A stretch of DNA of 64,000 nucleotides from Nocardioides sp. JQ2195 (GTDB lineage: Bacteria > Actinomycetota > Actinomycetes > Propionibacteriales > Nocardioidaceae). Location: assembly GCF_012272695.1 (NCBI RefSeq), contig NZ_CP050902.1, positions 1,860,001 through 1,924,000 of the forward strand, written 5' to 3'. The notes below the pieces were generated by a model. That model was not told the origin of the DNA. It worked only from the letters and a program-made list of their open reading frames with translations, and ran no database searches. Both the position numbers and the translations under genes were made by a program. Positions 54,706 through 63,969 of the stretch are shown one piece after another. The stretch's first letter is position 1. Every line of letters starts with the position of its first letter.

Positions 54706-55915
54706 GCCCGAAGTGCTCCGGACGGGCCACCGCGACCACCTCACCGATCACGATGATCGCCGGTGGCTTGACGCCCTGCTCGGCGATGTCTGCACCGAGC
54801 GTGCCCAGTGTGGAGAGCACGGTGCGCTCGGCCGGCATGGTGCCGTCCATCACCACCCCCACCGGTGTGTCGGGCGAGCGCCCCTCGGCCATGAGTGCCT
54901 CGGCAATCGCCGGCGCGTTCAGCACGGCCATCAACAGGACGACTGTGCCCTGCATCTGCGCCACGGCCGACCAGTTCACCAGCGACTCGGAGTGGCCCGG
55001 TGGGAGGTGACCTGAGATCACGGTGAACTCATGGGTGACCCCCCGGTGGGTCACCGGGATGCCAGCACGTGCCGGGACCGCGATCGACGAGGACAGGCCG
55101 GGAACCACCTCGACGGGAACCCCGGCCGCCCTGCAGGCGATGACTTCCTCGAAGCCGCGGCCGAAGACGAAGTTGTCCCCGCCCTTGAACCGGACGACGC
55201 GCTTGCCGGCCTTGGCCCGCTCGACGATGACCTCGTTGATGAAGTCCTGGCTGGCCGAGCGCCCGCGCGGGAGCTTGGCCACGTCGATCAGCTCGGTCTC
55301 GGACGAGAGCTCGTCGAGCAGCTCGCGCGGAGCGAGCCGGTCGGCGACCACCACGTCAGCCGAGGCCAGGGCATTGCGAGCGGCCAGGGTGACCAGCTCC
55401 GGGTCGCCGGGCCCACCGCCGACCAGGACGACGCCGGGAGTGCGGTCGTGGTTGGCGGTGAGGAGCCCCTCGCGCAGGGCATGCATGATCTCGTCCCGCA
55501 CCTGTGCGGACTGGCGCGGTTCACGGTTGCCGAGCACCGCGACCGTGACGGTGCCGTGGTGCCCGGTGGCCGGTGTCCAGGCCGTGGCCTCACGGGCATC
55601 GTCGCTGCGGACGCAGAAGATGCGACGCTGCTCGGCGGCCTCCGCCACGGCCGCGTTGGTCTCGGTGTCATCGGTGGCCGCGATCGCATACCACGCCTCG
55701 TCCAGATCGCTCTCCACGAAGCCGCGCAGCTCGATGGTGATCTCGTGGCCGAGTCCCTCGAGGGCGGGGGTCACCTCGGGAGCGATGACGTGCACGTCGG
55801 CGCCGCTCGCGATCAGCGGCGGCACCCGGCGCTGGGCGACGTGGCCGCCACCGACCACCACCACCTTGCGCCCGGCCAGTCGCAGGCCGGAGGGATAGGG
55901 GACGAAGTCACTCAT
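54698..55915 (-). CDS. cysG: Siroheme synthase CysG-like: precorrin-2 dehydrogenase/ferrochelatase fused to uroporphyrinogen-III C-methyltransferase
   Basis: A 405-residue bifunctional protein. Residues 1-155 are the NAD-dependent precorrin-2 dehydrogenase/chelatase part (VVVVGGGHVAQRRV). Residues 160-400 are the SAM-dependent methyltransferase (LVGGGPGDPELVTLAA, VVRFKGGDNFVFGRG, GVPVEVVPGLSSS, and GTVVLLMAV). It makes precorrin-2 and sirohydrochlorin or siroheme, feeding sulfite/nitrite reductases and cobalamin. The domain order is that of CysG, slightly shorter than E. coli CysG (457). ATG 55915 overlaps the cobT stop (TGATG). Confidence 0.94.
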   Translation of the reverse strand: MSDFVPYPSGLRLAGRKVVVVGGGHVAQRRVPPLIASGADVHVIAPEVTPALEGLGHEITIELRGFVESDLDEAWYAIAATDDTETNAAVAEAAEQRRIFCVRSDDAREATAWTPATGHHGTVTVAVLGNREPRQSAQVRDEIMHALREGLLTANHDRTPGVVLVGGGPGDPELVTLAARNALASADVVVADRLAPRELLDELSSETELIDVAKLPRGRSASQDFINEVIVERAKAGKRVVRFKGGDNFVFGRGFEEVIACRAAGVPVEVVPGLSSSIAVPARAGIPVTHRGVTHEFTVISGHLPPGHSESLVNWSAVAQMQGTVVLLMAVLNAPAIAEALMAEGRSPDTPVGVVMDGTMPAERTVLSTLGTLGADIAEQGVKPPAIIVIGEVVAVARPEHFGRG

Positions 55916-56985
55916 CAGTCATCCTTCTTCGTCACACCGGCGGAGTCGAAGGTGGCCATCTCGTCGAGGACCAGGGCCGCGGCCCGCACCAGCGGGAAGG
56001 CGAGGGCGGCGCCGCTCCCCTCTCCGAGGCGCAGGTCGAGGTCGACCAGCGGACGCAGCTCCAGCTGGGCGAGGGCAGTGCGGTGGCCGGGCTCGACGCT
56101 GCGGTGCCCGGCCAGGCAGTAGGCGATGGCGTCGCGGCTGAGGGCCTGCGCGACCAGCGCCGACGACCCGGCGATCACTCCGTCGAGGATCACCGGCACC
56201 CGACGCGCTGCAGCTCCGAGGACCAACCCGACGACCCCGGCGTGCTCGAGGCCGCCCACTTCGGCAAGCACGTCGATCGGGTCGGCGTCGGCCTCGAGGC
56301 GGGCGACCGCATCGGCAACGATCCGGGTCTTCAGGGCCAGTGTCTCGTCGTCGATACCGGTACCGCGGCCGGTGACCACCTCGGCCGGCGTACCGGTCAG
56401 GGCGGCCAGCAGGCAGGCGGACGGCGTGGTGTTGCCGATGCCCATGTCACCGGTGAGGAGCACGTCGTGCCCGGCGTCGACGAGCTGGTCGGCGACCTCG
56501 ATGCCGACGGCGATGGCCTGCTCGGCCTCGTCACGGGTCATCGCGGGTCCTACGGACAGGTCGGCGGTGCCACGGCGCACGTTGCGGGCCAGCACGGTCT
56601 CGTCGCCGACGACCTCGGCCGCGACACCGACGTCGACGACCCGAACGACGGCGCCACAGGAGCGGGCCAGCACGTTGACCGCGGCGCCTCCCGCGCGAAT
56701 GTTCTCGACCATCGCGAAGGTGACTTCCTGGGGCCACGGCGAGACACCTTGGGCCAGGACGCCGTGGTCACCGGCGAACACGGCCACCGCCGGTGAGGCG
56801 GGGGCCGGCGGCGGACACACGTCCATGATGCCGGCCAGCTGGATCGAGACTTCCTCGAGGACCCCGAGTGCGCCGGCCGGCTTGGTCAGGAGCGCCTGGC
56901 GCTCCCGGGCCCGGCGCATGGCGTCGTCCGAGAGCGGGCGGACGCGGGCGAGGGTGGCATCGATGAGGTTCCGAGGTGAAGTCAC
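55915..56985 (-). CDS. cobT: Nicotinate-nucleotide-dimethylbenzimidazole phosphoribosyltransferase CobT
   Basis: Activates DMB as alpha-ribazole phosphate for the lower loop of cobalamin. The 356-residue protein has [47 protein letters not shown] and the C-terminal [12 protein letters not shown] that holds the catalytic Glu. GTG 56985 begins the homology; the ORF further upstream is antisense to the PEBP gene. First gene of a cobT-cysG-spoU-gnat operon. MetH at 7-11 kb is one consumer of the cofactor. Confidence 0.95.
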   Translation of the reverse strand: MTSPRNLIDATLARVRPLSDDAMRRARERQALLTKPAGALGVLEEVSIQLAGIMDVCPPPAPASPAVAVFAGDHGVLAQGVSPWPQEVTFAMVENIRAGGAAVNVLARSCGAVVRVVDVGVAAEVVGDETVLARNVRRGTADLSVGPAMTRDEAEQAIAVGIEVADQLVDAGHDVLLTGDMGIGNTTPSACLLAALTGTPAEVVTGRGTGIDDETLALKTRIVADAVARLEADADPIDVLAEVGGLEHAGVVGLVLGAAARRVPVILDGVIAGSSALVAQALSRDAIAYCLAGHRSVEPGHRTALAQLELRPLVDLDLRLGEGSGAALAFPLVRAAALVLDEMATFDSAGVTKKDD

Positions 56986-57078
56986 CCCGACATTGTTCCG
57001 GATCCGAGGACGCTGCGGAAACACGCCCTCATGGCTTCCACGTGGCGGACGCTTCGCCCACGGGCTAGGTTCGCATGC

Positions 57079-57600
57079 ATGAGCATCGAACGACCTGTCA
57101 GCCCGAACCCCTACGACCTGCTTCCCGCCACGGCCTCCTTCACGGTGACCAGCACCGACGTCACCGACGGCCAGCCGCTGAAGGACGACCAGGTGGCAGA
57201 GCTCGGGAACACCTCTCCCCAGCTGTCGTGGAGCGATGCGCCCGAGGGCACCAAGTCCTTCGTGGTCACCTGCTTCGATCCGGATGCCCCGACGCCCAGT
57301 GGATTCTGGCACTGGGTGCTGGTCGACGTGCCGGCCGACGTCACGTCACTGGATGCGGGTGCCGCGGCAGCAGACCTGCCCGGCCGTGCCTTCCATGTGC
57401 GCAACGACGGTGGCGAGGCTGGCTTCATGGGGGCTGCTCCCCCGCCCAACGACCAGGTGCACCGCTACTTCTTCGTGGTGCACGCTGTCGGTGAGGAGTC
57501 GCTCGGGGTCGACTCCTCCGCGTCTCCCGCGGTGGTGTCGTTCAACCTGGCCTTCAAGACCCTGGGCCGCGCCATCATCCACGGCACCTACCAGCACTGA
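57079..57600 (+). CDS. YbhB/YbcL-family (PEBP-like) protein
   Basis: A 173-residue phosphatidylethanolamine-binding-fold protein. Anion-pocket motifs are [18 protein letters not shown] and [20 protein letters not shown]. Bacterial members are of uncertain function, possibly ligand carriers or kinase inhibitors. TAGGTT (57066-57071) is 7 nt before the ATG, a leaderless pattern. No signal peptide. The alpha/beta hydrolase gene follows after 4 nt. Confidence 0.92.
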   Translation: MSIERPVSPNPYDLLPATASFTVTSTDVTDGQPLKDDQVAELGNTSPQLSWSDAPEGTKSFVVTCFDPDAPTPSGFWHWVLVDVPADVTSLDAGAAAADLPGRAFHVRNDGGEAGFMGAAPPPNDQVHRYFFVVHAVGEESLGVDSSASPAVVSFNLAFKTLGRAIIHGTYQH

Positions 57601-57604
57601 GCCC

Positions 57605-58555
57605 GTGGGTTCGCGGCCCGCTGATGATGGCGTGACCCATGAGGTGGACGATCGCCCGGCGACCGTGCGCTCCCGGATCCATTCCCGGGCCATGCGCGTG
57701 GCCCGGGACAAGCGCGCCTTCGAGGGAGCCCGGAACACCCGTCTCCGTGCCTTGAGGAGCCAGGCCGAGGGAGATCGTCCACCCACTCGGCTGACCCGGC
57801 TGGTGCGAGCAGTGGAGACGACTCGCGAGCATGGCCTGACCACGTGGATCGTGCGACCCCGTCGCGACGCACCACGGGTCCGGGTGGTCTATCTCCACGG
57901 AGGGGGCTACATCCATCCGCTGACGCCCGACTACTGGCGCCTGGTCCGTGCCCTTGCCACCACGCCGGCCGAGGTCGTGATGCCGGCCTACCCGCTGGCA
58001 CCGGCGGCCACCGCTGACGACGTGGTGCCTCGTCTGCTGGAGCTGGTGCGCACCCCGAGTGACCTGCCCACCGTGGTGATGGGCGACTCGGCAGGCGGTG
58101 CCCTGGTGATCGTCCTGGCCCAGCAGCTGCGTGATGCCGGTGATGAGCAGCCGGCGGGTCTGATCGCGCTGTGCCCCTGGCTCGACGCGACCCTGGACGA
58201 GGACGAGGTCAGCAGCCTGGAGTCATCAGACCCCATGCTGGCCGAGTCCGGTCTCCGAGCGGCCGGCCGGTGGTGGGCCGGGCAACGGCAGCCCGACGAC
58301 CCCTTGGTGAGCCCCCTCTTCGGGGTTCTCAACGGACTTGCTCCGCTCGATGTCTGGATCGGGGACCGCGACATCCTGCGGCCAGCTGTCGACGAGCTGG
58401 AAAGACGTGCCTCCGGTGCAGACCTGCGCCTGGCCATCCATGAGGTTCCGGCGATGTTCCACGTGTGGATGACGCACTGGTTCCCGGAGGCGCAACGCAC
58501 CAGGCGCGCCCTGATTGCCCGGCTGATCGAGCTGTCGCCCCGCCGGCCGAAGTGA
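57605..58555 (+). CDS. Alpha/beta hydrolase (hormone-sensitive-lipase/acetyl-esterase type)
   Basis: A 316-residue esterase of family IV. The oxyanion motif is YLHGGGYIHP, the nucleophile elbow VMGDSAGGALV, with a candidate Asp in IGDRDILRP and His in AMFHVWMTHWF. Substrate likely short-chain esters. The start is uncertain: GTG 57605 just after the PEBP stop, GTG 57632, or ATG 57692. Its stop overlaps the convergent FMN reductase stop (TGATCA). Confidence 0.88.
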   Translation: MGSRPADDGVTHEVDDRPATVRSRIHSRAMRVARDKRAFEGARNTRLRALRSQAEGDRPPTRLTRLVRAVETTREHGLTTWIVRPRRDAPRVRVVYLHGGGYIHPLTPDYWRLVRALATTPAEVVMPAYPLAPAATADDVVPRLLELVRTPSDLPTVVMGDSAGGALVIVLAQQLRDAGDEQPAGLIALCPWLDATLDEDEVSSLESSDPMLAESGLRAAGRWWAGQRQPDDPLVSPLFGVLNGLAPLDVWIGDRDILRPAVDELERRASGADLRLAIHEVPAMFHVWMTHWFPEAQRTRRALIARLIELSPRRPK

Positions 58556-59188
58556 TCAGCGGGACAACGACGCGAGCATGTCCTCGAAGTCCGGAGTGTC
58601 CTCCGGGTTGTCGATGGTCACCTTCACCGGTCGGGCGGAGCGCGAGTGGTCGTCAGCGACCAGGGCGGCCAGTTGGCCGGCCGCCCGCTCGACCCGCGAC
58701 TTCAGGCTGCCCGAGGCCGTGCTGCCGAAGTCCTCACTGGCCGCGAACACTCCGGTGGGGATGACGACTGCCTTCAGGTAGCCGAACAACGGGCGAAGTG
58801 CGTGCTCCAGGACGAGGGAGTGCCGAGCGGTTCCGGCGGTGGCGCCGATCAGCACCGGCGTGCCGTCAAGAGAGTCCTTGTCGACAGCGTCGAAGAACAT
58901 CTTGAACAGTCCGCTGTAGGACGCGGTGAACACGGGTGTGACCGCAATGACCGCGTCGGCACGCGTGACCGATGCGAGTGCGCCCTCGAGGTCACCCGAC
59001 GCGAATCCGGTGAGCATGAAGTCGGCCAGGTTGTGGGCGAGCGGACGCAGCTCGATCACGTCGACGTGGACCTCGTGGCCCCGAGACTCCAGGGCACGCA
59101 CGCTCGCGGCGGAGAGCTGGTCGGCGAGCAGTCGGGTGGACGACGGGTCGCTGAGACCCGCGGTCACGACGGCGATGCGAATGGTCAT
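58556..59188 (-). CDS. NADPH-dependent FMN reductase (CE1759 family)
   Basis: A 210-residue flavodoxin-fold reductase. It begins IRIAVVTAGLSDPSSTRLLAD, the FMN phosphate loop, and has VFTASYSGLFKMFFDAVD. The family partners with CE1758-type luciferase-like monooxygenases, and indeed its ATG overlaps the stop of such a gene (59185). It would supply reduced flavin to the monooxygenase. Expression likely follows the palindrome at 60348-60367. Confidence 0.92.
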   Translation of the reverse strand: MTIRIAVVTAGLSDPSSTRLLADQLSAASVRALESRGHEVHVDVIELRPLAHNLADFMLTGFASGDLEGALASVTRADAVIAVTPVFTASYSGLFKMFFDAVDKDSLDGTPVLIGATAGTARHSLVLEHALRPLFGYLKAVVIPTGVFAASEDFGSTASGSLKSRVERAAGQLAALVADDHSRSARPVKVTIDNPEDTPDFEDMLASLSR

Positions 59189-60333
59189 GACAACACCTCT
59201 TCGGGGGACGTGCCGGTGACGTCGTCGCCGGCGTGGACGGTCTGGGACTGCTGGGGTCCTCCGGCGGCCTGCACCAGCGCAGCGTGCGTCGGGCCGTCAG
59301 GGACGTGGGAGGGCTTGAGTGCTGCGAACTCCTTGCGCAACACCGGGACGACCTCCTCGCCGAGGATGTCGAGCTGCTCGAGGACTGTCTTGAGCGGGAG
59401 TCCGGCGTGGTCCATCAGCCACAGCTGGCGCTGGTAGTCGCCGACGTACTCGCGGAAGCCGAGCGTCTGCTCGATCACCTGTTGCGGGGAACCGACCAGG
59501 AGCGGCGTCATCTCCATGAAGTCCTCGAGGGACGGGCCGTGGCCGTAGACGGGGGCGTTGTCGAAGTAGGGCCGGAACTGCTTGATGGCCTCCTGCGAGT
59601 TCTTGTGCATGAAGACCTGGCCGCCGAGCCCGACGATGGCCTGGTCGGCGGTGCCGTGGCCGTAGTGCTCGAAGCGCTGGCGGTAGTAGCGGACCATCTT
59701 CGCGGCGTGCGACGACGGCCAGAAGATGTGGTTGTGGAAGTAGCCGTCGCCGTAGTAGGCCGCCTGCTCGGCGATCTCGGGAGAGCGGATCGACCCGTGC
59801 CACACGAACGGCGCCACCCCGTCGAGCGGGCGTGGGGTCGAGGTGAAGCCCTGCAACGGGGTGCGGGACTTGCCCTCCCAGTCGACGTTCTCCTCACGCC
59901 ACAGCTTGTGCAGCAGCGCGTAGTTCTCGACGGCGAGCGAGATGCCGTCGCGGATGTCCTTGCCGAACCACGGATAGACCGGGCCGGTGTTGCCCCGGCC
60001 CATCATCAGGTCGATCCGGCCGTCGGCGAGGTGCTGTGCGTAGGCGTAGTCCTCGGCCAGTCGCACCGGGTCGTTGGTGGTGATCAGGGTGGTGGAGGTC
60101 GAGAGGATGATCCGCTCGGTCTGCGCGGCGATGTTGGCCAGCAGCACGGTCGGGTTGGCCGGTGCGGCGAACGGCGGGTTGTGGTGCTCCCCCGTGGCGA
60201 AGACGTCGAGGCCGACCTCTTCAGCCTTCTTGGCGATCTCGACGGTGGCCTTGATCCGCTCGTGCTCGCTGGGCGTCCGGCCGGTGGCCGGGTCGGTGGT
60301 GACGTCGCCGACGGTGAAGATTCCGAACTGCAT
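59185..60333 (-). CDS. LLM-class flavin-dependent oxidoreductase (CE1758 family)
   Basis: A 382-residue luciferase-like monooxygenase: MQFGIFTVGDVTTDP, FATGEHHNPPF, STSTTLITTNDPVRLAEDYA, and RIDLMMGRGNTGPVYPWF are the TIM-barrel and flavin-site segments. Substrate unknown. AGGAG is 7 nt before the ATG. Gene order monooxygenase-reductase with 4-nt overlap makes a two-component system. A MarR-like inverted repeat lies 15 nt upstream of the start. Confidence 0.93.
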   Translation of the reverse strand: MQFGIFTVGDVTTDPATGRTPSEHERIKATVEIAKKAEEVGLDVFATGEHHNPPFAAPANPTVLLANIAAQTERIILSTSTTLITTNDPVRLAEDYAYAQHLADGRIDLMMGRGNTGPVYPWFGKDIRDGISLAVENYALLHKLWREENVDWEGKSRTPLQGFTSTPRPLDGVAPFVWHGSIRSPEIAEQAAYYGDGYFHNHIFWPSSHAAKMVRYYRQRFEHYGHGTADQAIVGLGGQVFMHKNSQEAIKQFRPYFDNAPVYGHGPSLEDFMEMTPLLVGSPQQVIEQTLGFREYVGDYQRQLWLMDHAGLPLKTVLEQLDILGEEVVPVLRKEFAALKPSHVPDGPTHAALVQAAGGPQQSQTVHAGDDVTGTSPEEVLS

Positions 60334-60347
60334 CGCGCACTCCTGAA

Positions 60348-60367
60348 GTAGTTGAATCGTGAACTAC
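60348..60367. promoter_or_regulatory. MarR-type inverted repeat upstream of the flavin monooxygenase
   Basis: GTAGTTGAATCGTGAACTAC: 6-bp perfect arms GTAGTT/AACTAC with partly symmetric centre, resembling MarR operators of the form TAGTTGAAnnTTCAACTA. It is 15 nt from the start codon. Confidence 0.6.
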
Positions 60368-60429
60368 ATGTGGAACCGAGACGTCCCTCCAACTATTCCC
60401 GCGGCCCGCCCACCGGTCACAATGGGCCC

Positions 60430-60813
60430 ATGAGTGAATTGAGCCCCGAGCAGACCGAACGCGTCATCGCCCTCGCCATGGACCTCGCCCGTGAGGGTCG
60501 CACGGTCGAGCTGCTGGAGTTCCTCGACCACGGCCTCCCGGTCGATTCCGTCGACAAGGACCAGAACTCGCTGCTGATGCTGGCCGCCTACCACGCGCAC
60601 GCGGAGACGGTGCGGGCCCTGGTCGACCGTGGCGCGAACGTCGACCTGCGCAACGTGCGCGACCAGTCCCCAGTGGCCGGTGCCCTCTTCAAGGGGGCCG
60701 ACGACGTGGTCACGGTCCTGGTCGAGTCGGGTGCCGACCTCGATGCCGGGACGCCGACGGCGCGGGCCGCGGCCGAGATGTTCGGCAGGTCCCATCTCCT
60801 CCCGGGTCCCTGA
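60430..60813 (+). CDS. Ankyrin-repeat protein
   Basis: A 127-residue protein of three ankyrin repeats: LLEFLDHGLPVDSVDKDQNS, LLMLAAYHAHAETVRALVDR with GANVDLRNVRDQSP, then VTVLVESGADLDAGTP. No signal peptide. In Pseudomonas aeruginosa the ankyrin protein AnkB supports the neighbouring catalase KatB; here the gene is convergent with catalase, so a similar partnership is plausible (inference). CACAAT lies 6 nt before the ATG. Confidence 0.88.
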   Translation: MSELSPEQTERVIALAMDLAREGRTVELLEFLDHGLPVDSVDKDQNSLLMLAAYHAHAETVRALVDRGANVDLRNVRDQSPVAGALFKGADDVVTVLVESGADLDAGTPTARAAAEMFGRSHLLPGP

Positions 60814-60826
60814 TTCGCTGGAAATG

Positions 60827-60880
60827 CGCCGAGTCGGCACGTGTTGACCAGGTCGTGCGTCAACGCGTGCCGACTCGGCG
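60827..60880. terminator. Long bidirectional hairpin between ankyrin and catalase genes
   Basis: A 22-bp stem: CGCCGAGTCGGCACG then TGTTGAC (60827-60848) pairs with 60859-60880, with a single G-T wobble and a 10-nt loop. Very stable; it ends 26 nt before the catalase stop codon. Confidence 0.9.
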
Positions 60881-60906
60881 GCTTCGCGAGTGGGGTGCTC
60901 CCCGGC

Positions 60907-62436
60907 TCAGACGGTGTCGGAGTTCACGTCCGTCGGGTTGATCTGCCCCGCCTTGAGGGCGTCGATCGCCTTGCGGACTCCCTCGCCGTACGCCGGGTCT
61001 GCCTTGGTGCAGTTGGCGATGTGGCGCTCGACCGTCGCGTCGGAGGCGCCGTCGATGCCGCGGGCCGTGTTCTCGAACAGTCGCTGCTGGGCTTCGGCGT
61101 CCATCAGCCGGAACAGGTTGCCGGGCTGCTCGAAGTAGTTGTCGTCGTCCTCGCGGTAGTTCCACCGGTCTGCGGCGCCGTCGATGCCCAGGGCCGGCTC
61201 CTTGTAGCCGATCTGGTCGCCGAAGTGGCCGTAGGAGTTCGGCACGATCGAGGGCACTGCCCCCTGGTTGCCGTCGACGCGCATCTGGCCGTCCCGGTGG
61301 GGGTTGTTCGCGTGGGGAGCTCCCTTGGGCGCGTTGACCGGGATCTGGTGGTGGTTCACGCCCAGGCGGTAGCGCTGCGCGTCGCCGTAGGAGAACAGGC
61401 GACCCTGCAGCATCCGGTCCGGCGAGAACGAGATGCCGGGGACCACGTTGGCCGGGGAGAACGCGGCCTGCTCGACGTCGGCGAAGTAGTTCTCGGGGTT
61501 GCGGTTCAGTTCCCACTCGCCGACCTCGATCAGCGGGTAGTCCTTGTGCGACCAGACCTTGGTGAGGTCGAACGGGTGGAACTTGTAGGTCGCGGCGTCT
61601 GCCTCGGGCATCACCTGGACGCAGAGCTTCCACTTGGGGAAGTCACCGTTCTCGATGGCCTCGTAGAGGTCGCGCTGGTGCGACTCGCGGTCGTCGCCGA
61701 CGATCTTCGCGGCCTCGGCGTCGGTGAGGTGCTCGAGGCCCTGCTGGTTGACGTGGTGGAACTTGACCCAGAATCGCTCGCCGGCGTCGTTGTAGACGGA
61801 GTAGGTGTGGGACCCGAAGCCGTGCATGTGCCGGTAGGTCTTGGGGATCCCCCGGTCACCCATCACGTAGGTCACCTGGTGCAGTGCCTCGGGCAGGTTG
61901 GTCCAGAAGTCCCAGTTGTTCTCGGCGTTGCGCAGGTTGGTGCGCGGGTCACGCTTGACCGCGTGGTTCAGGTCGGGGAACAGGAGCGGGTCGCGGAAGA
62001 AGAACACCGGCGTGTTGTTGCCGACGATGTCCCAGTTCCCGTCCTCCGTGTAGAACTTCACGGCGAAGCCGCGGATGTCGCGCTCGGCGTCGGCCGCGCC
62101 GCGCTCTCCCGCGACGGTCGAGAACCGCGCGAACATCTCGGTCTGCTTGCCGACCTCGGAGAACACCTTGGCGTTGGAGTACTTGGTGATCTCGGTGCTG
62201 GTGATCGTGAGCGTGCCGAAGGCACCCGAGCCCTTCGCGTGCATGCGGCGCTCGGGAATGACCTCGCGGTCGAAGTGGGCAAGCTTCTCCAGGAACCACA
62301 CGTCCTGCAGCAGCATCGGACCCCGTGGTCCGGCGGTGACGCTGTTCTGGTTGTCGACGACCGGCGCCCCGGCCGCGGTGGTGGCCGGATTGGTGTTGTC
62401 GGGAACGTCAATGGGCACTGTCTTGCTCCTCTTCAT
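60907..62436 (-). CDS. katA: Monofunctional haem catalase
   Basis: A 509-residue small-subunit (clade 3-like) catalase converting H2O2 to water and O2. Active-site His is in [13 protein letters not shown], Asn in [12 protein letters not shown], and the haem Tyr ligand in [19 protein letters not shown]-site residues are in the HRDGQMRV region. ATG 62436 was chosen at [10 protein letters not shown], 8 nt after the Fur-family gene stop; the longer reading is out of frame over fur. Co-transcription with the regulator suggests peroxide-inducible control. Confidence 0.96.
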   Translation of the reverse strand: MKRSKTVPIDVPDNTNPATTAAGAPVVDNQNSVTAGPRGPMLLQDVWFLEKLAHFDREVIPERRMHAKGSGAFGTLTITSTEITKYSNAKVFSEVGKQTEMFARFSTVAGERGAADAERDIRGFAVKFYTEDGNWDIVGNNTPVFFFRDPLLFPDLNHAVKRDPRTNLRNAENNWDFWTNLPEALHQVTYVMGDRGIPKTYRHMHGFGSHTYSVYNDAGERFWVKFHHVNQQGLEHLTDAEAAKIVGDDRESHQRDLYEAIENGDFPKWKLCVQVMPEADAATYKFHPFDLTKVWSHKDYPLIEVGEWELNRNPENYFADVEQAAFSPANVVPGISFSPDRMLQGRLFSYGDAQRYRLGVNHHQIPVNAPKGAPHANNPHRDGQMRVDGNQGAVPSIVPNSYGHFGDQIGYKEPALGIDGAADRWNYREDDDNYFEQPGNLFRLMDAEAQQRLFENTARGIDGASDATVERHIANCTKADPAYGEGVRKAIDALKAGQINPTDVNSDTV

Positions 62437-62444
62437 GGGTGGGA

Positions 62445-62864
62445 TCAGGCTGACTGGCAACGGGGGCAGGTGCCCCAGTAGGTCACTTCGGCTTCGTCGA
62501 TGACGAAGCCGAGGTTCTCGGAAGCGTCCAAGCAGGGCGCCGAGCCGACGGCACACGCCACGTCCGAGATGTTGCCGCAGGTGCGACACACGATGTGGTG
62601 GTGGTTGTCGCCGACTCGGACCTCGAAGCGTGCGGGCGAACCGGCTGGCTCGATCCGCCTGACGAGTCCGGCCTCGGTGAGCGCCCGCAACACGTCGTAG
62701 ACGGCTTGGGTGGACACCGACCCGAGCTCCGCGCGAGCCGCTCGGGCAACCGAGTCGGCATCGGCGTGCGGGTGGTCGGCCAGGGCGTTCAGGACCGCGA
62801 CTCGCGGCCTGGTCACCCGGAGCGACTTCTCCCGCAGCAACGTGGAGGGATCGGGCTTCTGCAT
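62445..62864 (-). CDS. Fur/PerR-family transcriptional regulator
   Basis: A 139-residue winged-helix metalloregulator. The HTH is [21 protein letters not shown] ([11 protein letters not shown]), the regulatory metal site [10 protein letters not shown], and two CxxC pairs (CRTCG, CPRC) make the structural zinc site. The operon position before catalase fits a PerR/FurA/CatR-type peroxide sensor. A PerR-like palindrome (62886-62900) lies 21 nt upstream of the ATG, suggesting autorepression. Confidence 0.93.
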   Translation of the reverse strand: MQKPDPSTLLREKSLRVTRPRVAVLNALADHPHADADSVARAARAELGSVSTQAVYDVLRALTEAGLVRRIEPAGSPARFEVRVGDNHHHIVCRTCGNISDVACAVGSAPCLDASENLGFVIDEAEVTYWGTCPRCQSA

Positions 62865-62885
62865 GACCCCGACTCAATCACCTTT

Positions 62886-62900
62886 TCTGGAATGATTCAA
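62886..62900. promoter_or_regulatory. PerR/Fur-like box upstream of the fur-katA operon
   Basis: On the minus strand TTGAATCATTCCAGA, which matches the 7-1-7 PerR form TTATAATnATTATAA at 8-9 of 15 positions and has the inverted TGAATCATTCc core. Confidence 0.55.
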
Positions 62901-62953
62901 GAGAGGGTGGGGCAACTTCGGCGGCGTGTCGTGCACACTGCAAGAATTCCCGC

Positions 62954-63916
62954 ATGAGCGAGGTCGAGGCCGACGTCCTGGGGGCGCCGTACACCGCGGA
63001 GACGATCATCCTGCCCGATGACGACGAGGGACCTGTCGTCGCGACCCTGGTGCACCTCCCATCCGTCGGGCAGAGCCGCCGGGCGGTCCTCCACGTGCAC
63101 GGGTTCGCCGACTACTTCTTCCAGACCGAGTACGCCGAGTGGTGGGCCGCGCGCGGCTACGACTTCTACGCCCTCGACCTGCGCAAGTACGGGCGCTCGT
63201 TGCTCCCCCACCAGACGGCCAACTACGTGGAGGACCTCCGCGACTACTTCCCAGAGATCGACGCGGCCTGGCTACGGATCACCGAGCGCGACGAACACGA
63301 CCGGGTGGTGATCACGGCGCACTCGACCGGCGGGTTGACGGTGCCGTTGTGGGCCGACCAACGGCGTGATCAGCACCGATCGGGAACCCTCGTGGGCATC
63401 GTGCTGAACTCACCGTGGTTCGACATGCAGGGCGCATGGTGGATGCGCACGATCGGCACCAGCGTGCTCAAGCAGGTCGGGGCTCGCAACCCGAAGCGCG
63501 TCATTCCGCGCACGGTGAACGGCCTCTATGCCCGCAGCCTGCACCGCGACCACGACGGTGAGTTCGACTTCGACCTCGCGTGGAAGCCCATGGAGTCGCA
63601 ACCCGTGTACGCCGGGTGGTTACGCGCCGTGCGCAACGGCCACGCCCGGCTCCACGGCGGGCTGGAGGTGGGCTGCCCCTCGCTGGTGCTCAGCTCCAGT
63701 CGCAGCGCGATGCCACTGGAGATGAGTGACGACGTGCACCGCTCCGACATCGTGCTCGACGTCAACCAGATCCGACGATGGGCGCCCAACCTCGGCCGCC
63801 ACGTCACCAGCATCGCGATCGAGGACGCCCGCCATGACGTGGTCCTCTCGCTGCCGGAGGTCCGTGAGCAGGTGTACGCCGAGATGGATCGCTGGCTCAC
63901 GGCGTACGTCGACTGA
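62954..63916 (+). CDS. Alpha/beta hydrolase (monoglyceride-lipase/lysophospholipase-like)
   Basis: A 320-residue serine hydrolase: HVHGFADYFFQTEYAEW, nucleophile elbow VITAHSTGGLTVPLW, and a C-terminal His in IEDARHDVVLSLPEVRE; acid residue likely in the VLSSSR...MSDDVHRSD segment. The long HGFADYFFQ motif is typical of a recognised actinobacterial lysophospholipase-like group. No signal peptide. The start lacks a ribosome site and may be leaderless. It is divergent from fur-katA. Confidence 0.88.
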   Translation: MSEVEADVLGAPYTAETIILPDDDEGPVVATLVHLPSVGQSRRAVLHVHGFADYFFQTEYAEWWAARGYDFYALDLRKYGRSLLPHQTANYVEDLRDYFPEIDAAWLRITERDEHDRVVITAHSTGGLTVPLWADQRRDQHRSGTLVGIVLNSPWFDMQGAWWMRTIGTSVLKQVGARNPKRVIPRTVNGLYARSLHRDHDGEFDFDLAWKPMESQPVYAGWLRAVRNGHARLHGGLEVGCPSLVLSSSRSAMPLEMSDDVHRSDIVLDVNQIRRWAPNLGRHVTSIAIEDARHDVVLSLPEVREQVYAEMDRWLTAYVD

Positions 63917-63969
63917 GCCTTCGGCGCGTTTCGCGACGTCCCGGCAAGGTCCTGACTAGTCTCCCGGTC

